A stretch of DNA of 64,000 nt from Aquimarina sp. BL5 (GTDB lineage: Bacteria > Bacteroidota > Bacteroidia > Flavobacteriales > Flavobacteriaceae). Below the pieces are notes generated by a model. It saw only the letters and a program-made list of their open reading frames with translations, made no database searches and was not told the origin of the DNA. Positions 18,131-26,848 of this stretch are shown in pieces. Made by a program: the position numbers and the translations under genes. Within the stretch, counting starts at the first letter, position 1. Every line of letters starts with the position of its first letter. The stretch covers positions 2,379,501 to 2,443,500 of the forward strand of contig NZ_CP031963.1 in NCBI RefSeq assembly GCF_003443675.1. Reading direction: 5' to 3'.

Positions 18131-19248
18131 AATCTGTATCCAATTGAAAACTCTACAGCTTCTGCCTTAGCTGCGTGTGACCTTACTGTAATTGATCCAA
18201 ATATATTTTTATTGAAATAATATCGTGCTCCGAAACGATTGTATACTTGCCCCTCAAAATCATAGGGGTAATAAGCGTAATAACCCAATTGAGTAAGTAT
18301 TGATATTTTATTAATTCTTAATTCGTGCCCTAAAAAAACACCTATTCTTTTCGAATCTTCATCACCTGTTGTATCATCCCCTCTAAAATTTCCCGTAGAT
18401 CTAAAATCAATAAATCTTTCTAGAGCTTCTGAAAAAAACAATTCTGCTCCTAACTGAATGCTACTCTTTTTATTCAATCGTTTATCTGCAAATGCTGCAA
18501 TTGTATAAAACGGATATTGACCAGATCCTACAACATCACTCTCATTAACTCCACCTCGAAAAATAAATCCATAACCAATAGGTTCAGAGCCCCTAACGGT
18601 ACCTTTTTCCTTTTCAACATATTCAGGGTATTGGGTATCTAACACATAATTAATCCCAACATTAAAAACAAAGGTGTTCGTACTTTTATTAGGTGCTTTA
18701 AAATTAGCATTAGAATAATGAATCACTCCCAATCCTGTTTGCAAACCCAATCCGCCTATTATATTTTCTCTTTTCAAGTTTAACATGGCAAAAGTAGAAC
18801 TCATAAAATGAGAACCATAGGCTACATTTCTAAAGTTATTATCTTCATCGTAAGGATTTGTTGTATACCCTAACCCTTGACCTAGTCGTAGCATCAAAAC
18901 ACGATTGAAGAAATAAAAATTATAATGCGCATAGAGTCCATAGTTTTCACCTAAAAACTCATTATCCATATTTTGATAAATAAATGACACTCCATAATCA
19001 GGAGAATTATACAATCGTTGCCATTCCTTATTCCCAAAAGTTTTTCGATTTACAGAAAGAATAACTCCTGATGGATGTCCTGTAATCAAATGTGATATAT
19101 CAGGATTATGCTTCAGGATAGTTCCATAGAAGTTATTTACATCAAAACTATAATATGCTTTACTGTGATCAGAACCTGTCTGGTCTTCGTATTGCGCAAA
19201 ACCTTGAAGAGAAATAATAAAAAAAAGTATAGTAGTCCGTAAAATCAT
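18127..19248 (-). CDS. acyloxyacyl hydrolase / PagL-like outer membrane lipid A deacylase
   Basis: A 373-residue outer membrane beta-barrel protein with a signal peptide (ending LQGFAQ). The region GLGVIHYSNANFKAPN at about residues 173-188 matches the PagL catalytic His-x-Ser motif, and alternating aromatic strands run to the end (FSIGYRL). PagL removes the 3-O acyl chain from lipid A and alters endotoxicity and membrane packing. At more than 300 residues the protein is about twice the size of proteobacterial PagL, which is usual for the Bacteroidota members. Cotranscribed with the GIN-domain lipoprotein, which overlaps it by four bases. Confidence 0.85.
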   Translation of the reverse strand: MILRTTILFFIISLQGFAQYEDQTGSDHSKAYYSFDVNNFYGTILKHNPDISHLITGHPSGVILSVNRKTFGNKEWQRLYNSPDYGVSFIYQNMDNEFLGENYGLYAHYNFYFFNRVLMLRLGQGLGYTTNPYDEDNNFRNVAYGSHFMSSTFAMLNLKRENIIGGLGLQTGLGVIHYSNANFKAPNKSTNTFVFNVGINYVLDTQYPEYVEKEKGTVRGSEPIGYGFIFRGGVNESDVVGSGQYPFYTIAAFADKRLNKKSSIQLGAELFFSEALERFIDFRSTGNFRGDDTTGDEDSKRIGVFLGHELRINKISILTQLGYYAYYPYDFEGQVYNRFGARYYFNKNIFGSITVRSHAAKAEAVEFSIGYRL

Positions 19249-19253
19249 TCCGA

Positions 19254-19261
19254 CAAATGTA
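19254..19261 (-). promoter_or_regulatory. -7 promoter box of the PagL-like gene, almost no leader
   Basis: TACATTTG on the minus strand is an exact match to the Bacteroidota -7 box TAnnTTTG. It ends five bases before the ATG at 19248, so transcription would start at or next to the start codon. No well-placed -33 TTG was seen. Confidence 0.5.
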
Positions 19262-19345
19262 GTAATACCTTTTTAAACGCTCTTGTCAATTCTCGCTTAC
19301 TATTAGAAATAAACTTAGAACAAAATAAGTATTCTTTTAAAACAA

Positions 19346-21073
19346 TCAATATCCTGGATTTTGAATTGTGTTGGGATTTAGATTAATCTCAATCTGTGGT
19401 ATTGGCCAGATAAATTCGTGAGATTGAAAATCTTTCACATCTCCTGGGTTGTCATTATTAAAGGAATTAATTGTTGATTCTAGTTTTTGTGTTCTTATTA
19501 GATCATCTTTGCGATGTCCCTCGAAACACAATTCCACCTGACGCTCCTTAAGAATTGCCTCTAAAAACTCTTCTTGATTTAACCCCTCTGTTAATTCATA
19601 ATCCGCTGTACCAAAGGCACGTCTTCTAACCATATTAACTGCTTCGTAAGCAGCTGGCGTGGGTCCATTAATTGCGTTTTCAGCTTCTGCAATCAACAAA
19701 AGAATATCCGCATAACGTAAATAAGGAAAATCAAAAGATTCACCATTTCTAATAACTGGTGATGATACATCTTTTTTAAATTTATAAGGTCGCCAATCGG
19801 TTATATCTTCAGTGTTTGTTACCATACCGTTTTGTACTGTAAACGTAGCTATATTTTGATTAAACCTTTGATCATTTGTGTTTAATGGGAAATCTATCGG
19901 ACCTTCAAAATAATTTTCTAAAAAACTAGGAACCAATAGTAGATTATCTTCTATAGCTAATCCCAAAGGACCCCAAAGCACACCGTAGTTACTCCCTTCA
20001 TTAGGGTTATCTGCACTAAAATCTATTGAAAAAATAACCTCACTATTATTCACTTCATTTGACACGTCGAATACATCTTCATAATTCGGTTCTAAATTGA
20101 ACCCACCTCTAAGCTTTTCAAATTCCTCTAATGCTTTTTGATACTTATCAGTTTGAAAAAGCGGAAAACCCGCCATTTGGATATATACCTTACCCAATAA
20201 TGCTTGAGCAGCTGCTACCGATGCTCTATTATTAGGACCAGAAACCACTAGATTATCTTGAGCATACTGTAAATCTTCAACTACCAAATCATAAACTTGT
20301 TCTGTATCCTGAATGAAAATAGGAGGATTACTAATATCAATATTATTTCCAGAAGTGATCAAAACTGGATTACCATATAATTTTACCAAATTAAAGTATA
20401 ATAACGCCCTTAAAAATCGCAGTTCACCAGTAAGTAACTCTTTGTCTATCTCTGGATTGGAAATCGGATCAATTGATTCAAGAAATTCTAGTCCTGTATT
20501 AGCTTCTATTATAGTTTCATAATGGCTAACCCAAACATCATTTATAATCGAATTGGTTGGTGTAAGTTCAAATTTATCTAAGTCTCTATAATTAGAAGAA
20601 ACTGTAGTATTAGTCGAAACGACATCTACACCTATATCCCCCCAATACATTGAGTAACCGCCGGAATCAAAAAGCGTATCATCTTTTAATCTGGCATAAA
20701 TAGTATTAATAAGAAAATTAATATCCAAAGGATCTGGTTCAATAACCACTATACCATCTACTAAAATGGTAAGTAAGTTAAGCTGACCAGGTTCTATGAC
20801 AAATTCTTCATTTATTGTATCTCCTGGAACGCTAACAATAACAGTATAGGTTCCCTCAGATAAGTCCTCAAAAAACACCTCACCATTTTCATTTGTAATT
20901 TTTTCAATATCATTAGGTAATATTTTAACAATAGCACCTAAAACTATAGTATTATTTTCGGTTAGTACGGTTATTTTTATATCTCCAGTTCGCACCTGAA
21001 TGTCGTCATCGTTTTTACATCCAAAAACAGCAAAAACGAAAACGAAGAGAAAAAAAAATCTATTTTTCATCAA
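19346..21073 (-). CDS. SusD/RagB-like lipoprotein with an N-terminal CarboxypepD_reg-like domain, no SusC partner
   Basis: A 575-residue lipoprotein (VFAVFGCKNDDD, Cys19). Residues about 27-115 form a CarboxypepD_reg/Ig-like beta domain (VLGAIVKILPN, ITNENGEVFFEDLSEGTYTV). The rest is a SusD/RagB nutrient-binding protein: LLTGELRFLRALLYFNLVKLYG, AAAQALLGKVYIQMAG and the C-terminal SusD-like part with FPYLRYADILLLIAEAENA and ILKERQVELCFEGHR. SusD proteins normally sit beside a SusC TonB-dependent transporter, but none is adjacent here, and metF and the PagL-like gene flank it. The substrate is unknown. The N-terminal domain, which is usually found on SusC, is unusual in SusD. Confidence 0.87.
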   Translation of the reverse strand: MMKNRFFFLFVFVFAVFGCKNDDDIQVRTGDIKITVLTENNTIVLGAIVKILPNDIEKITNENGEVFFEDLSEGTYTVIVSVPGDTINEEFVIEPGQLNLLTILVDGIVVIEPDPLDINFLINTIYARLKDDTLFDSGGYSMYWGDIGVDVVSTNTTVSSNYRDLDKFELTPTNSIINDVWVSHYETIIEANTGLEFLESIDPISNPEIDKELLTGELRFLRALLYFNLVKLYGNPVLITSGNNIDISNPPIFIQDTEQVYDLVVEDLQYAQDNLVVSGPNNRASVAAAQALLGKVYIQMAGFPLFQTDKYQKALEEFEKLRGGFNLEPNYEDVFDVSNEVNNSEVIFSIDFSADNPNEGSNYGVLWGPLGLAIEDNLLLVPSFLENYFEGPIDFPLNTNDQRFNQNIATFTVQNGMVTNTEDITDWRPYKFKKDVSSPVIRNGESFDFPYLRYADILLLIAEAENAINGPTPAAYEAVNMVRRRAFGTADYELTEGLNQEEFLEAILKERQVELCFEGHRKDDLIRTQKLESTINSFNNDNPGDVKDFQSHEFIWPIPQIEINLNPNTIQNPGY

Positions 21074-21123
21074 ATCACTTATTAAATTACATCGCTACAA
21101 AATAAAAGTTTATTTATGAGTAA

Positions 21124-22077
21124 TTAAAATACTTCTGAAGCTATTTTCTTAATATTATCCGATTTACCCATTGAATAATAATGCAAAACGGGCACTCCGT
21201 ATTCCATCAACTCCTTGGATTGTTGTATCGCAAATTCAATTCCTACTTGTCTAATTTCTTTATTTGTTTTACAACTTTCTACTGCTCTTACCAGCTCATC
21301 CGGCATATCCAATTTAAAAACTTGTGGTAATAACTGTAAATGTCTAGATACCGCAACTGGTTTGATTCCTGGGATTATAGGCACATTAATACCGGCTTCT
21401 CTGGCTTTTTCTACAAAGGCAAAATATCTTTTATTATCAAAAAACATTTGCGTTACTACATAATCCGCACCAGCATCAACTTTATCTTTCAATCTTCTAA
21501 TATCAGAATCCATAGATGGGGCTTCCATATGTTTTTCTGGATATCCTGCCACTCCTATACAAAAATCAGATTGATTATCACTTTCAATTACTTCATGGAG
21601 AAATCGTCCGTTATTCATGTTAACGATCTGTTCCACCAATTCGTTAGCATAACAATGCCCTCCTTTTGTTGGGTTAAAATACTTTTCTTCTTTCATAGCA
21701 TCGCCACGCAAAGCCATTACATTATCAATCCCTAAATAATGACAATCTACAAGTAGATACTCAGTTTCTTCTTTTGTAAACCCCCCACAAAGTACGTGTG
21801 GAATGGTATCTACATTATACTTATGAGTTATAGATGCACAAATCCCAACAGTTCCTGGGCGCATACGAGTCAGCTTTTTATCTAATAAACCTTCTCGATC
21901 GATATAAATAAATTCTTCTCTCGAAGTAGTCACATCAATAAAAGGAGGATCAAATTCCATCAAAGGATCAATATTATCATAGAGTTCCTGTATACTTCTT
22001 CCTTTTTGTGGTGGTATTAATTCAAAAGAAAACAAGGTCTTCCCTTTTGCTTTTTTTATATGATCTGTTACTTTCAT
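21124..22077 (-). CDS. metF: methylenetetrahydrofolate reductase
   Basis: A 317-residue FAD-dependent TIM-barrel enzyme that reduces 5,10-methylene-THF to 5-methyl-THF, the methyl donor for MetH. Visible are FSFELIPPQKG near the start with the catalytic Glu, VDVTTS-like FIDVTTSREEF, HYLGIDNVMALRGD, IGVAGYPEKH and DYVVTQMFFDN. The length fits the bacterial enzyme (about 300). It is the last gene of the metH operon, 201 bases downstream of the C-terminal metH gene, and the spacer is filled by an interspersed repeat. Control by the SAM-I riboswitch ahead of metH is likely if the repeat does not end transcription. Confidence 0.97.
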   Translation of the reverse strand: MKVTDHIKKAKGKTLFSFELIPPQKGRSIQELYDNIDPLMEFDPPFIDVTTSREEFIYIDREGLLDKKLTRMRPGTVGICASITHKYNVDTIPHVLCGGFTKEETEYLLVDCHYLGIDNVMALRGDAMKEEKYFNPTKGGHCYANELVEQIVNMNNGRFLHEVIESDNQSDFCIGVAGYPEKHMEAPSMDSDIRRLKDKVDAGADYVVTQMFFDNKRYFAFVEKAREAGINVPIIPGIKPVAVSRHLQLLPQVFKLDMPDELVRAVESCKTNKEIRQVGIEFAIQQSKELMEYGVPVLHYYSMGKSDNIKKIASEVF

Positions 22078-22114
22078 TCTTCTTTATAATTCTTAGTTGG
22101 TATTTTTATTTATT

Positions 22115-22230
22115 TTGGCGTGACCTCCGCTACACTCCGGTCGGGCTTTCACTACTCGCTTTTTATGATCGTACTTCGACAAGCTCATTAGGATCATAAA
22201 AGAGCTCAGACATACCGTTCTATCCCTCAC
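22115..22230. repeat. interspersed palindromic repeat between metH and metF
   Basis: A GC-richer segment holds a perfect ten-pair inverted repeat, TTTTATGATC (22161-22170) and GATCATAAAA (22192-22201), whose loop contains ACTTCGACAAGCTCA. The ACTTCGACAAGCTCA core recurs at 42603-42617, and a diverged version is at about 26090-26127. The flank reads, on the minus strand, CCCGACCGGAGTGTAGCGG, a type of intergenic sequence common in flavobacteria. It resembles REP or MITE elements and carries no gene. Confidence 0.6.
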
Positions 22231-22277
22231 GCATTAACTATGGATTTTTAAACCGTGAAATTATCATTACATTTAAT

Positions 22278-25025
22278 TTAATCCTGTAAGTTCGGGTTTA
22301 ACCACTTCTTCGCATATTCTAAATCTATATCCTTACGCTCTGCAAAATCTTTAACCTGATCTTCTTTTATTTTTCCCAATCCAAAATATCTTGCTTCAGG
22401 ATTTGCAAAGTAATATCCAGATACAGAAGCTGCTGGCCACATCGCCAAACTCTCTGTTAACTCTACTCCTATTCTCTCATTGACTTGCAATAATTCCCAA
22501 ATAGTAAGTTTTTCTAAGTGATCCGGACAAGCTGGATATCCCGGTGCTGGTCGTATTCCTTTATAAGATTCTTTAATCAACTCATCATTTGTAAGCTGTT
22601 CTTCTATTGCATAACCCCAATCTTCTTTTCGAACTTTCTTATGTAGGTACTCGGCAAATGCTTCCGCTAAACGATCTGCTAATGCCTTAATCATAATTGA
22701 GTTATAATCATCTAAATCTGCTTCAAAAGCTTCTGCCAATTCTTTAGTTCCAAATCCAGTAGTAACGCAAAAACATCCTATATAATCTTGTAAACCTGAT
22801 TCTTTTGGTGCAATAAAATCTGCCAATGCAAAATTTGGTTTAGCCGCATGCTTCTTTAACTGTTGTCTAAGCGTTCTAAACTTGAAAGTTTCATTATCAG
22901 CATTTTGACTTAGACTATCATTAGCATTTTCGAAGGACTTATCAGCGCGACTATACTCCACTTCAATATCATCGTCATTTACCGTATTCGCTTTGAACAA
23001 ACCATAAACTCCTTTAGCTCCTAATAATTTTTCATCAAACACTTTTTCTAATAATTCTTGCGCATCTTTGTACAATGAAGTAGCCTGTTCACCAACTACC
23101 TCGTCAGTTAATATTGCAGGATATTTACCATGTAAATCCCACGATCTAAAGAATGGAGTCCAATCAATAAAAGGTTCTAATTTTCTTAAATCAAGATCTT
23201 CAATAACCTGAATTCCTAACTTATTTGGTTCTATTATTTCAGAAGAACTCCAATCAATTGAATACTTATTTGTACGAGCTTCTTCAATCGTTAAATATTC
23301 TTTTTGCTTTGTTCTTTTAAGGAAGCCTTCTCTAAACTTCTCATAATCTTCTTTAAGATCGCCTACATATTTTTGGTTACTTCTTTTATTAAGTAAATCT
23401 CCAACCACAGTAACCGCTCTAGAAGCATCATTTACGTGCACCACAGCATTTTTATATTGTGGATCAATTTTTACTGCGGTATGTGCTTTTGATGTAGTAG
23501 CACCGCCAATCAATAAAGGAACTTTAAAATTTCTACGTTCCATTTCTTTAGCTAAAAACACCATTTCATCAAGTGATGGTGTAATTAGGCCACTCAATCC
23601 AATAATATCTACTTGTTCGTCAATAGCTGTCTGAATAATCTTTTCTGGCGGAACCATTACCCCCATATCCACAATTTCGTAGTTATTACACCCTAACACA
23701 ACCGAAACAATATTTTTACCTATATCATGCACATCTCCTTTTACTGTTGCCATTAAAACTTTGCCAGCAGACCCATTTCCTTGTGCTAACTGAGGGTTTT
23801 TCTTTTTTTCTTCTTCAATATAGGGCAATAAATGAGCCACCGCCTTTTTCATTACTCTGGCTGATTTTACTACTTGTGGCAAGAACATTTTACCTGATCC
23901 AAATAAATCTCCTACGACATTCATCCCTGTCATCAGATTGCCTTCTATTACCTCAATGGGCTTATCTGCTGCTTGCCTTGCTTCTTCTACATCTTCTACT
24001 ATATATTGATCAATACCTTTTACTAAGGCTCTAGTAATTCGATCTTGTAGTGGTTCTTCTCTCCAGGAAAGGTCTACTACTCGCTCTTTACTTGTTCCTT
24101 TTACAGATTCTGCTAAATCTAATAATCGTTCTGTAGCGTCCTCTCTACGATCCAGAATAACATCTTCTACGTGGTCCAATAATTCTTTAGGAATATCATC
24201 ATATATCTCCAACATAGCAGGATTTACAATTCCCATATTCATACCAGCCTTGATCGCATGATATAAGAATACTGAATGCATAGCTTCTCTTACCCTATCA
24301 TTTCCCCTAAATGAGAAAGAAACATTACTAACACCTCCACTTACACTACAATGAGGAAGATTTTCACGGACCCACCTTGTTGCTTCAATAAAATCAATTG
24401 CATTCCTTCGGTGTTCATCCATCCCAGTTGCAACAGGGAATATATTGAGGTCAAAAATGATATCTTCTGGCGGGAAATTGACCTGATTTACAAGAATATC
24501 ATAAGACCTTTTAGAGATTTCTAAACGACGATCATAGTCATCAGCTTGACCAACCTCATCAAAGGCCATCACTATTACAGCTGCTCCATATCGCTTTATT
24601 TTTTTAGCGTGTGTTATAAATTCTTCTTCCCCTTCTTTTAAACTTATAGAATTAACGACACACTTTCCTTGAACAACTTGCAATCCTGCTTCAATAATAT
24701 CCCATTTAGAACTATCGATCATGATAGGAACTCTAGCAATATCAGGTTCTGCCATAATAAGATTCAAAAATCTCACCATTGCCTCCTTACCGTCGATCAA
24801 ACCATCATCCATATTGATATCGATCACCTGTGCTCCTCCTTCTACCTGATGCCTAGCTACATCTAAGGCTTCATCAAATTTCTCCTCTTTTACCAAACGA
24901 AGAAATTTTCGAGACCCCGCGACATTGGTTCGCTCACCAACATTGATAAAGTTCGTTTCTGCTGAAACAATCATCGGTTCCAGTCCAGATAATTTTAGAT
25001 ATTTTCTTTTTTGCTCCGTACTCAT
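22278..25025 (-). CDS. metH: methionine synthase, cobalamin-dependent, C-terminal polypeptide (folate, B12 and activation domains)
   Basis: A 915-residue protein carrying everything of MetH except the homocysteine module. In order: pterin-binding domain (about 15-280; [25 protein letters not shown]), cobalamin cap (about 310-400), B12-binding domain with the DxHxxG motif in [11 protein letters not shown] (about 434) and [13 protein letters not shown], and the AdoMet activation domain with [15 protein letters not shown] (about 841-855). It transfers methyl from 5-methyl-THF to homocysteine through cobalamin. Its ATG lies in the same frame as the N-terminal gene, separated only by TAG ATT. The split form is known in flavobacteria. 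Confidence 0.95.
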   Translation of the reverse strand: MSTEQKRKYLKLSGLEPMIVSAETNFINVGERTNVAGSRKFLRLVKEEKFDEALDVARHQVEGGAQVIDINMDDGLIDGKEAMVRFLNLIMAEPDIARVPIMIDSSKWDIIEAGLQVVQGKCVVNSISLKEGEEEFITHAKKIKRYGAAVIVMAFDEVGQADDYDRRLEISKRSYDILVNQVNFPPEDIIFDLNIFPVATGMDEHRRNAIDFIEATRWVRENLPHCSVSGGVSNVSFSFRGNDRVREAMHSVFLYHAIKAGMNMGIVNPAMLEIYDDIPKELLDHVEDVILDRREDATERLLDLAESVKGTSKERVVDLSWREEPLQDRITRALVKGIDQYIVEDVEEARQAADKPIEVIEGNLMTGMNVVGDLFGSGKMFLPQVVKSARVMKKAVAHLLPYIEEEKKKNPQLAQGNGSAGKVLMATVKGDVHDIGKNIVSVVLGCNNYEIVDMGVMVPPEKIIQTAIDEQVDIIGLSGLITPSLDEMVFLAKEMERRNFKVPLLIGGATTSKAHTAVKIDPQYKNAVVHVNDASRAVTVVGDLLNKRSNQKYVGDLKEDYEKFREGFLKRTKQKEYLTIEEARTNKYSIDWSSSEIIEPNKLGIQVIEDLDLRKLEPFIDWTPFFRSWDLHGKYPAILTDEVVGEQATSLYKDAQELLEKVFDEKLLGAKGVYGLFKANTVNDDDIEVEYSRADKSFENANDSLSQNADNETFKFRTLRQQLKKHAAKPNFALADFIAPKESGLQDYIGCFCVTTGFGTKELAEAFEADLDDYNSIMIKALADRLAEAFAEYLHKKVRKEDWGYAIEEQLTNDELIKESYKGIRPAPGYPACPDHLEKLTIWELLQVNERIGVELTESLAMWPAASVSGYYFANPEARYFGLGKIKEDQVKDFAERKDIDLEYAKKWLNPNLQD

Positions 25026-25028
25026 AAT

Positions 25029-26030
25029 CTATACTAAAACTTCTACTAATCTTGGTTTATAATTCTTGGCTAAATCTGCAATCGCTTTTATATGTTCCGG
25101 TGTTGTCCCACAACATCCTCCTATAATATTTACTAAGTTTTTATCCATATATTCCTTAATCTGAGAAGCCATTTGTTCTGGAGTTTCATCATACTCACCA
25201 AATGCATTTGGTAATCCAGCATTTGGATGTGCAGAAACTCCAAAGTTTGCTTTTTGAGCTAACACTTCTAAATGAGGAGTTAATTGACTAGCTCCTAAAG
25301 CACAATTAAACCCCACAGATAACATCGGAATATGTGATACGGAAATCAAAAAAGCTTCTGCTGTTTGACCTGATAGTGTACGACCACTTGCATCAGTTAT
25401 CGTACCACTTATCATAATTGGCACTTCTATATTTCTTTCATCTTTTACTTCTTCAATTGCGAAAAGTGCTGCTTTAGCGTTTAAAGTATCAAAAATGGTT
25501 TCAACGAGAAGGATATCTGATCCTCCATCCAATAGCGCTTCGACCTGTTGTTTATAAGCAATCCTAAGTTCATCAAAAGTAACTGCTCTAAATCCTGGAT
25601 CATTAACATCTGGAGACATGCTAGCTGTTCTATTTGTCGGGCCAATTGACCCAGCTACAAAACGTGGTTTATGAGGCTCTTTCGCTGTAAATTCATCTGC
25701 AACCTCTTTTGCTATTTTTGCAGATTGAAAATTCAATTCATATACTAATTCCTCCATTTCGTAATCCGCCATCGCAATTGTAGTTCCAGAAAACGTATTG
25801 GTTTCTATAATATCTGCTCCTGCTTCAAAATACAATCTATGTACTCCTTTTATTGCTTCGGGTTGTGTAATACTCAATAAGTCATTATTACCCTGAACAG
25901 AAACGGGCCAATCTTTAAATCGTTCCCCTCTAAAATCTTCTTCTGTAAATTTATGTCGTTGCAACATCGTTCCCATTGCTCCATCAAGCACCAGAATTCT
26001 TTCTTCAAGTATTTTTTTTATATCTTTCAT
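25029..26030 (-). CDS. metH: methionine synthase, N-terminal homocysteine S-methyltransferase polypeptide
   Basis: A 333-residue homocysteine-binding TIM barrel with the zinc ligands visible as Cys in SVGFNCALG and Cys-Cys in [11 protein letters not shown] (about 307-317). [14 protein letters not shown] near the start and ETNTFSGT match the N-terminal module of MetH. It ends in TAG, followed in the same frame by ATT and the ATG of the large metH gene, so the pair would read as one protein of about 1250 residues without that codon. It is the first gene after the SAM-I riboswitch, with a 190-base leader. Confidence 0.95.
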   Translation of the reverse strand: MKDIKKILEERILVLDGAMGTMLQRHKFTEEDFRGERFKDWPVSVQGNNDLLSITQPEAIKGVHRLYFEAGADIIETNTFSGTTIAMADYEMEELVYELNFQSAKIAKEVADEFTAKEPHKPRFVAGSIGPTNRTASMSPDVNDPGFRAVTFDELRIAYKQQVEALLDGGSDILLVETIFDTLNAKAALFAIEEVKDERNIEVPIMISGTITDASGRTLSGQTAEAFLISVSHIPMLSVGFNCALGASQLTPHLEVLAQKANFGVSAHPNAGLPNAFGEYDETPEQMASQIKEYMDKNLVNIIGGCCGTTPEHIKAIADLAKNYKPRLVEVLV

Positions 26031-26086
26031 TTACGCACTGTTAGGCTCAACATGACGAAGCCTTTTAAAAAAAATTATTAATAGAA

Positions 26087-26132
26087 ACACTTCGACACTT
26101 ATCCGTCTCAAGAGGAAGCTCGGTGTAACATT
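26087..26132. repeat. diverged copy of the CTTCGAC...GCTC interspersed repeat
   Basis: ACTTCGACACTTATCC and GAAGCTCGGTGTAACA resemble the arms of the repeat seen at 42593-42625 (ACTTCGACAAGCTCAGTGTG). The copy lies in the metH leader between the riboswitch aptamer and the start codon. No clear intrinsic terminator could be drawn in this stretch. Confidence 0.4.
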
Positions 26133-26223
26133 ATTAAATAGTATTAAGTTTCCCTTATAAAGAGAATATAATTAATATGTATCAAGAAAATAAATGGAAA
26201 TAGCTAATTGCTATGTGTCATTG

Positions 26224-26347
26224 TTATCTATTTCGTATTTAAAACGAATAGAACGTAGCACCTTCTTTAAGATTCTGATAAGCATCAGAACGTGTAAAGG
26301 GTTGCTAAGGTATCATAGGGTCTATTCCCTCCACCTTTCTTGATAAC
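26224..26347 (-). promoter_or_regulatory. SAM-I (S-box) riboswitch upstream of metH
   Basis: On the minus strand the segment contains the S-box core: AAGAAAGGTGGAGGGA, then ACCCTATGATACC, TTAGCAACCC and AAGAAGGTGCTA, closed by a P1 stem of GTTATC with GATAAC. The order and spacing match the SAM-I aptamer and a second copy at 47693-47820. SAM binding should lower expression of the metH, metH, metF genes. The copy reads GATACC where the other reads the more usual GAAACC. The expression platform is not obvious in the 190 bases before the ATG. Confidence 0.95.
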
Positions 26348-26401
26348 ATATTAAATAAATTTATGAACTAAACAGTTTTCACTGTGATTCTGCTTACAAA
26401 T

Positions 26402-26409
26402 TAAAGGTA
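26402..26409 (-). promoter_or_regulatory. probable promoter of the metH riboswitch operon
   Basis: TACCTTTA on the minus strand differs by one base from TAnnTTTG, and a TTG lies 15 bases further upstream, as expected for the -33 element. Transcription would start near 26395, about 50 bases before the aptamer. The 412-base spacer 26031-26442 thus holds this promoter, the riboswitch, a diverged repeat and the leader. Confidence 0.5.
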
Positions 26410-26442
26410 TAGTCTTTTGTTTTGCAAGTTTATTCTGTTTTT

Positions 26443-26763
26443 TTAGGATTCAGGAGCTAATTCTATTTCCAGGCCATCAAGTTCTGGAGTTATAGGAATC
26501 TGACATCCTAATCTACTATTATCCTCTACATAAAAAGCTTCTGCTAACATTAAATCCTCATCCTGACTCATTTCAGGAAGTTTATGATCAGATAAAACAT
26601 AACATTGACAAGATGCGCACATTGCCATACCTCCACAAGTTCCCTCTACAGGAAGCTCATAAGCCTTACACACTTCCATCAGGTTCATGGCCATATCGGT
26701 AGGAGCTTGTACTTCGTGAATCTCTCCTTCTCTATCTTTTATCTTTATGGTAACGTCTGACAT
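26443..26763 (-). CDS. 2Fe-2S ferredoxin, adrenodoxin type
   Basis: A 106-residue ferredoxin with cysteine ligands in GTCGGMAMCASCQCYV (C-x5-C-x2-C) and a fourth in RLGCQI. I start it at 26763 (MSDVTIKIKDREG); the frame is open for 16 more residues upstream (to 26811), but these do not fit the fold. It is the last gene of the sulfate assimilation operon, after a ferredoxin-NADP reductase gene (85 bases between the reductase stop and this start). That makes it the likely electron carrier for the siroheme sulfite reductase. Confidence 0.93.
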   Translation of the reverse strand: MSDVTIKIKDREGEIHEVQAPTDMAMNLMEVCKAYELPVEGTCGGMAMCASCQCYVLSDHKLPEMSQDEDLMLAEAFYVEDNSRLGCQIPITPELDGLEIELAPES

Positions 26764-26848
26764 ATTTCTTGTCTTAATTGTATAAAAATCCTCGCAAATA
26801 TACCAAATCATTTAGTATATACTGCGAGGACTATTTTATTCTAAAATT

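Noticed and set aside
22278..26030. Split metH as a sequencing error or pseudogene
   Set aside because: Both parts keep all catalytic motifs, the split falls exactly at the domain border, and separate homocysteine modules are known in flavobacteria.
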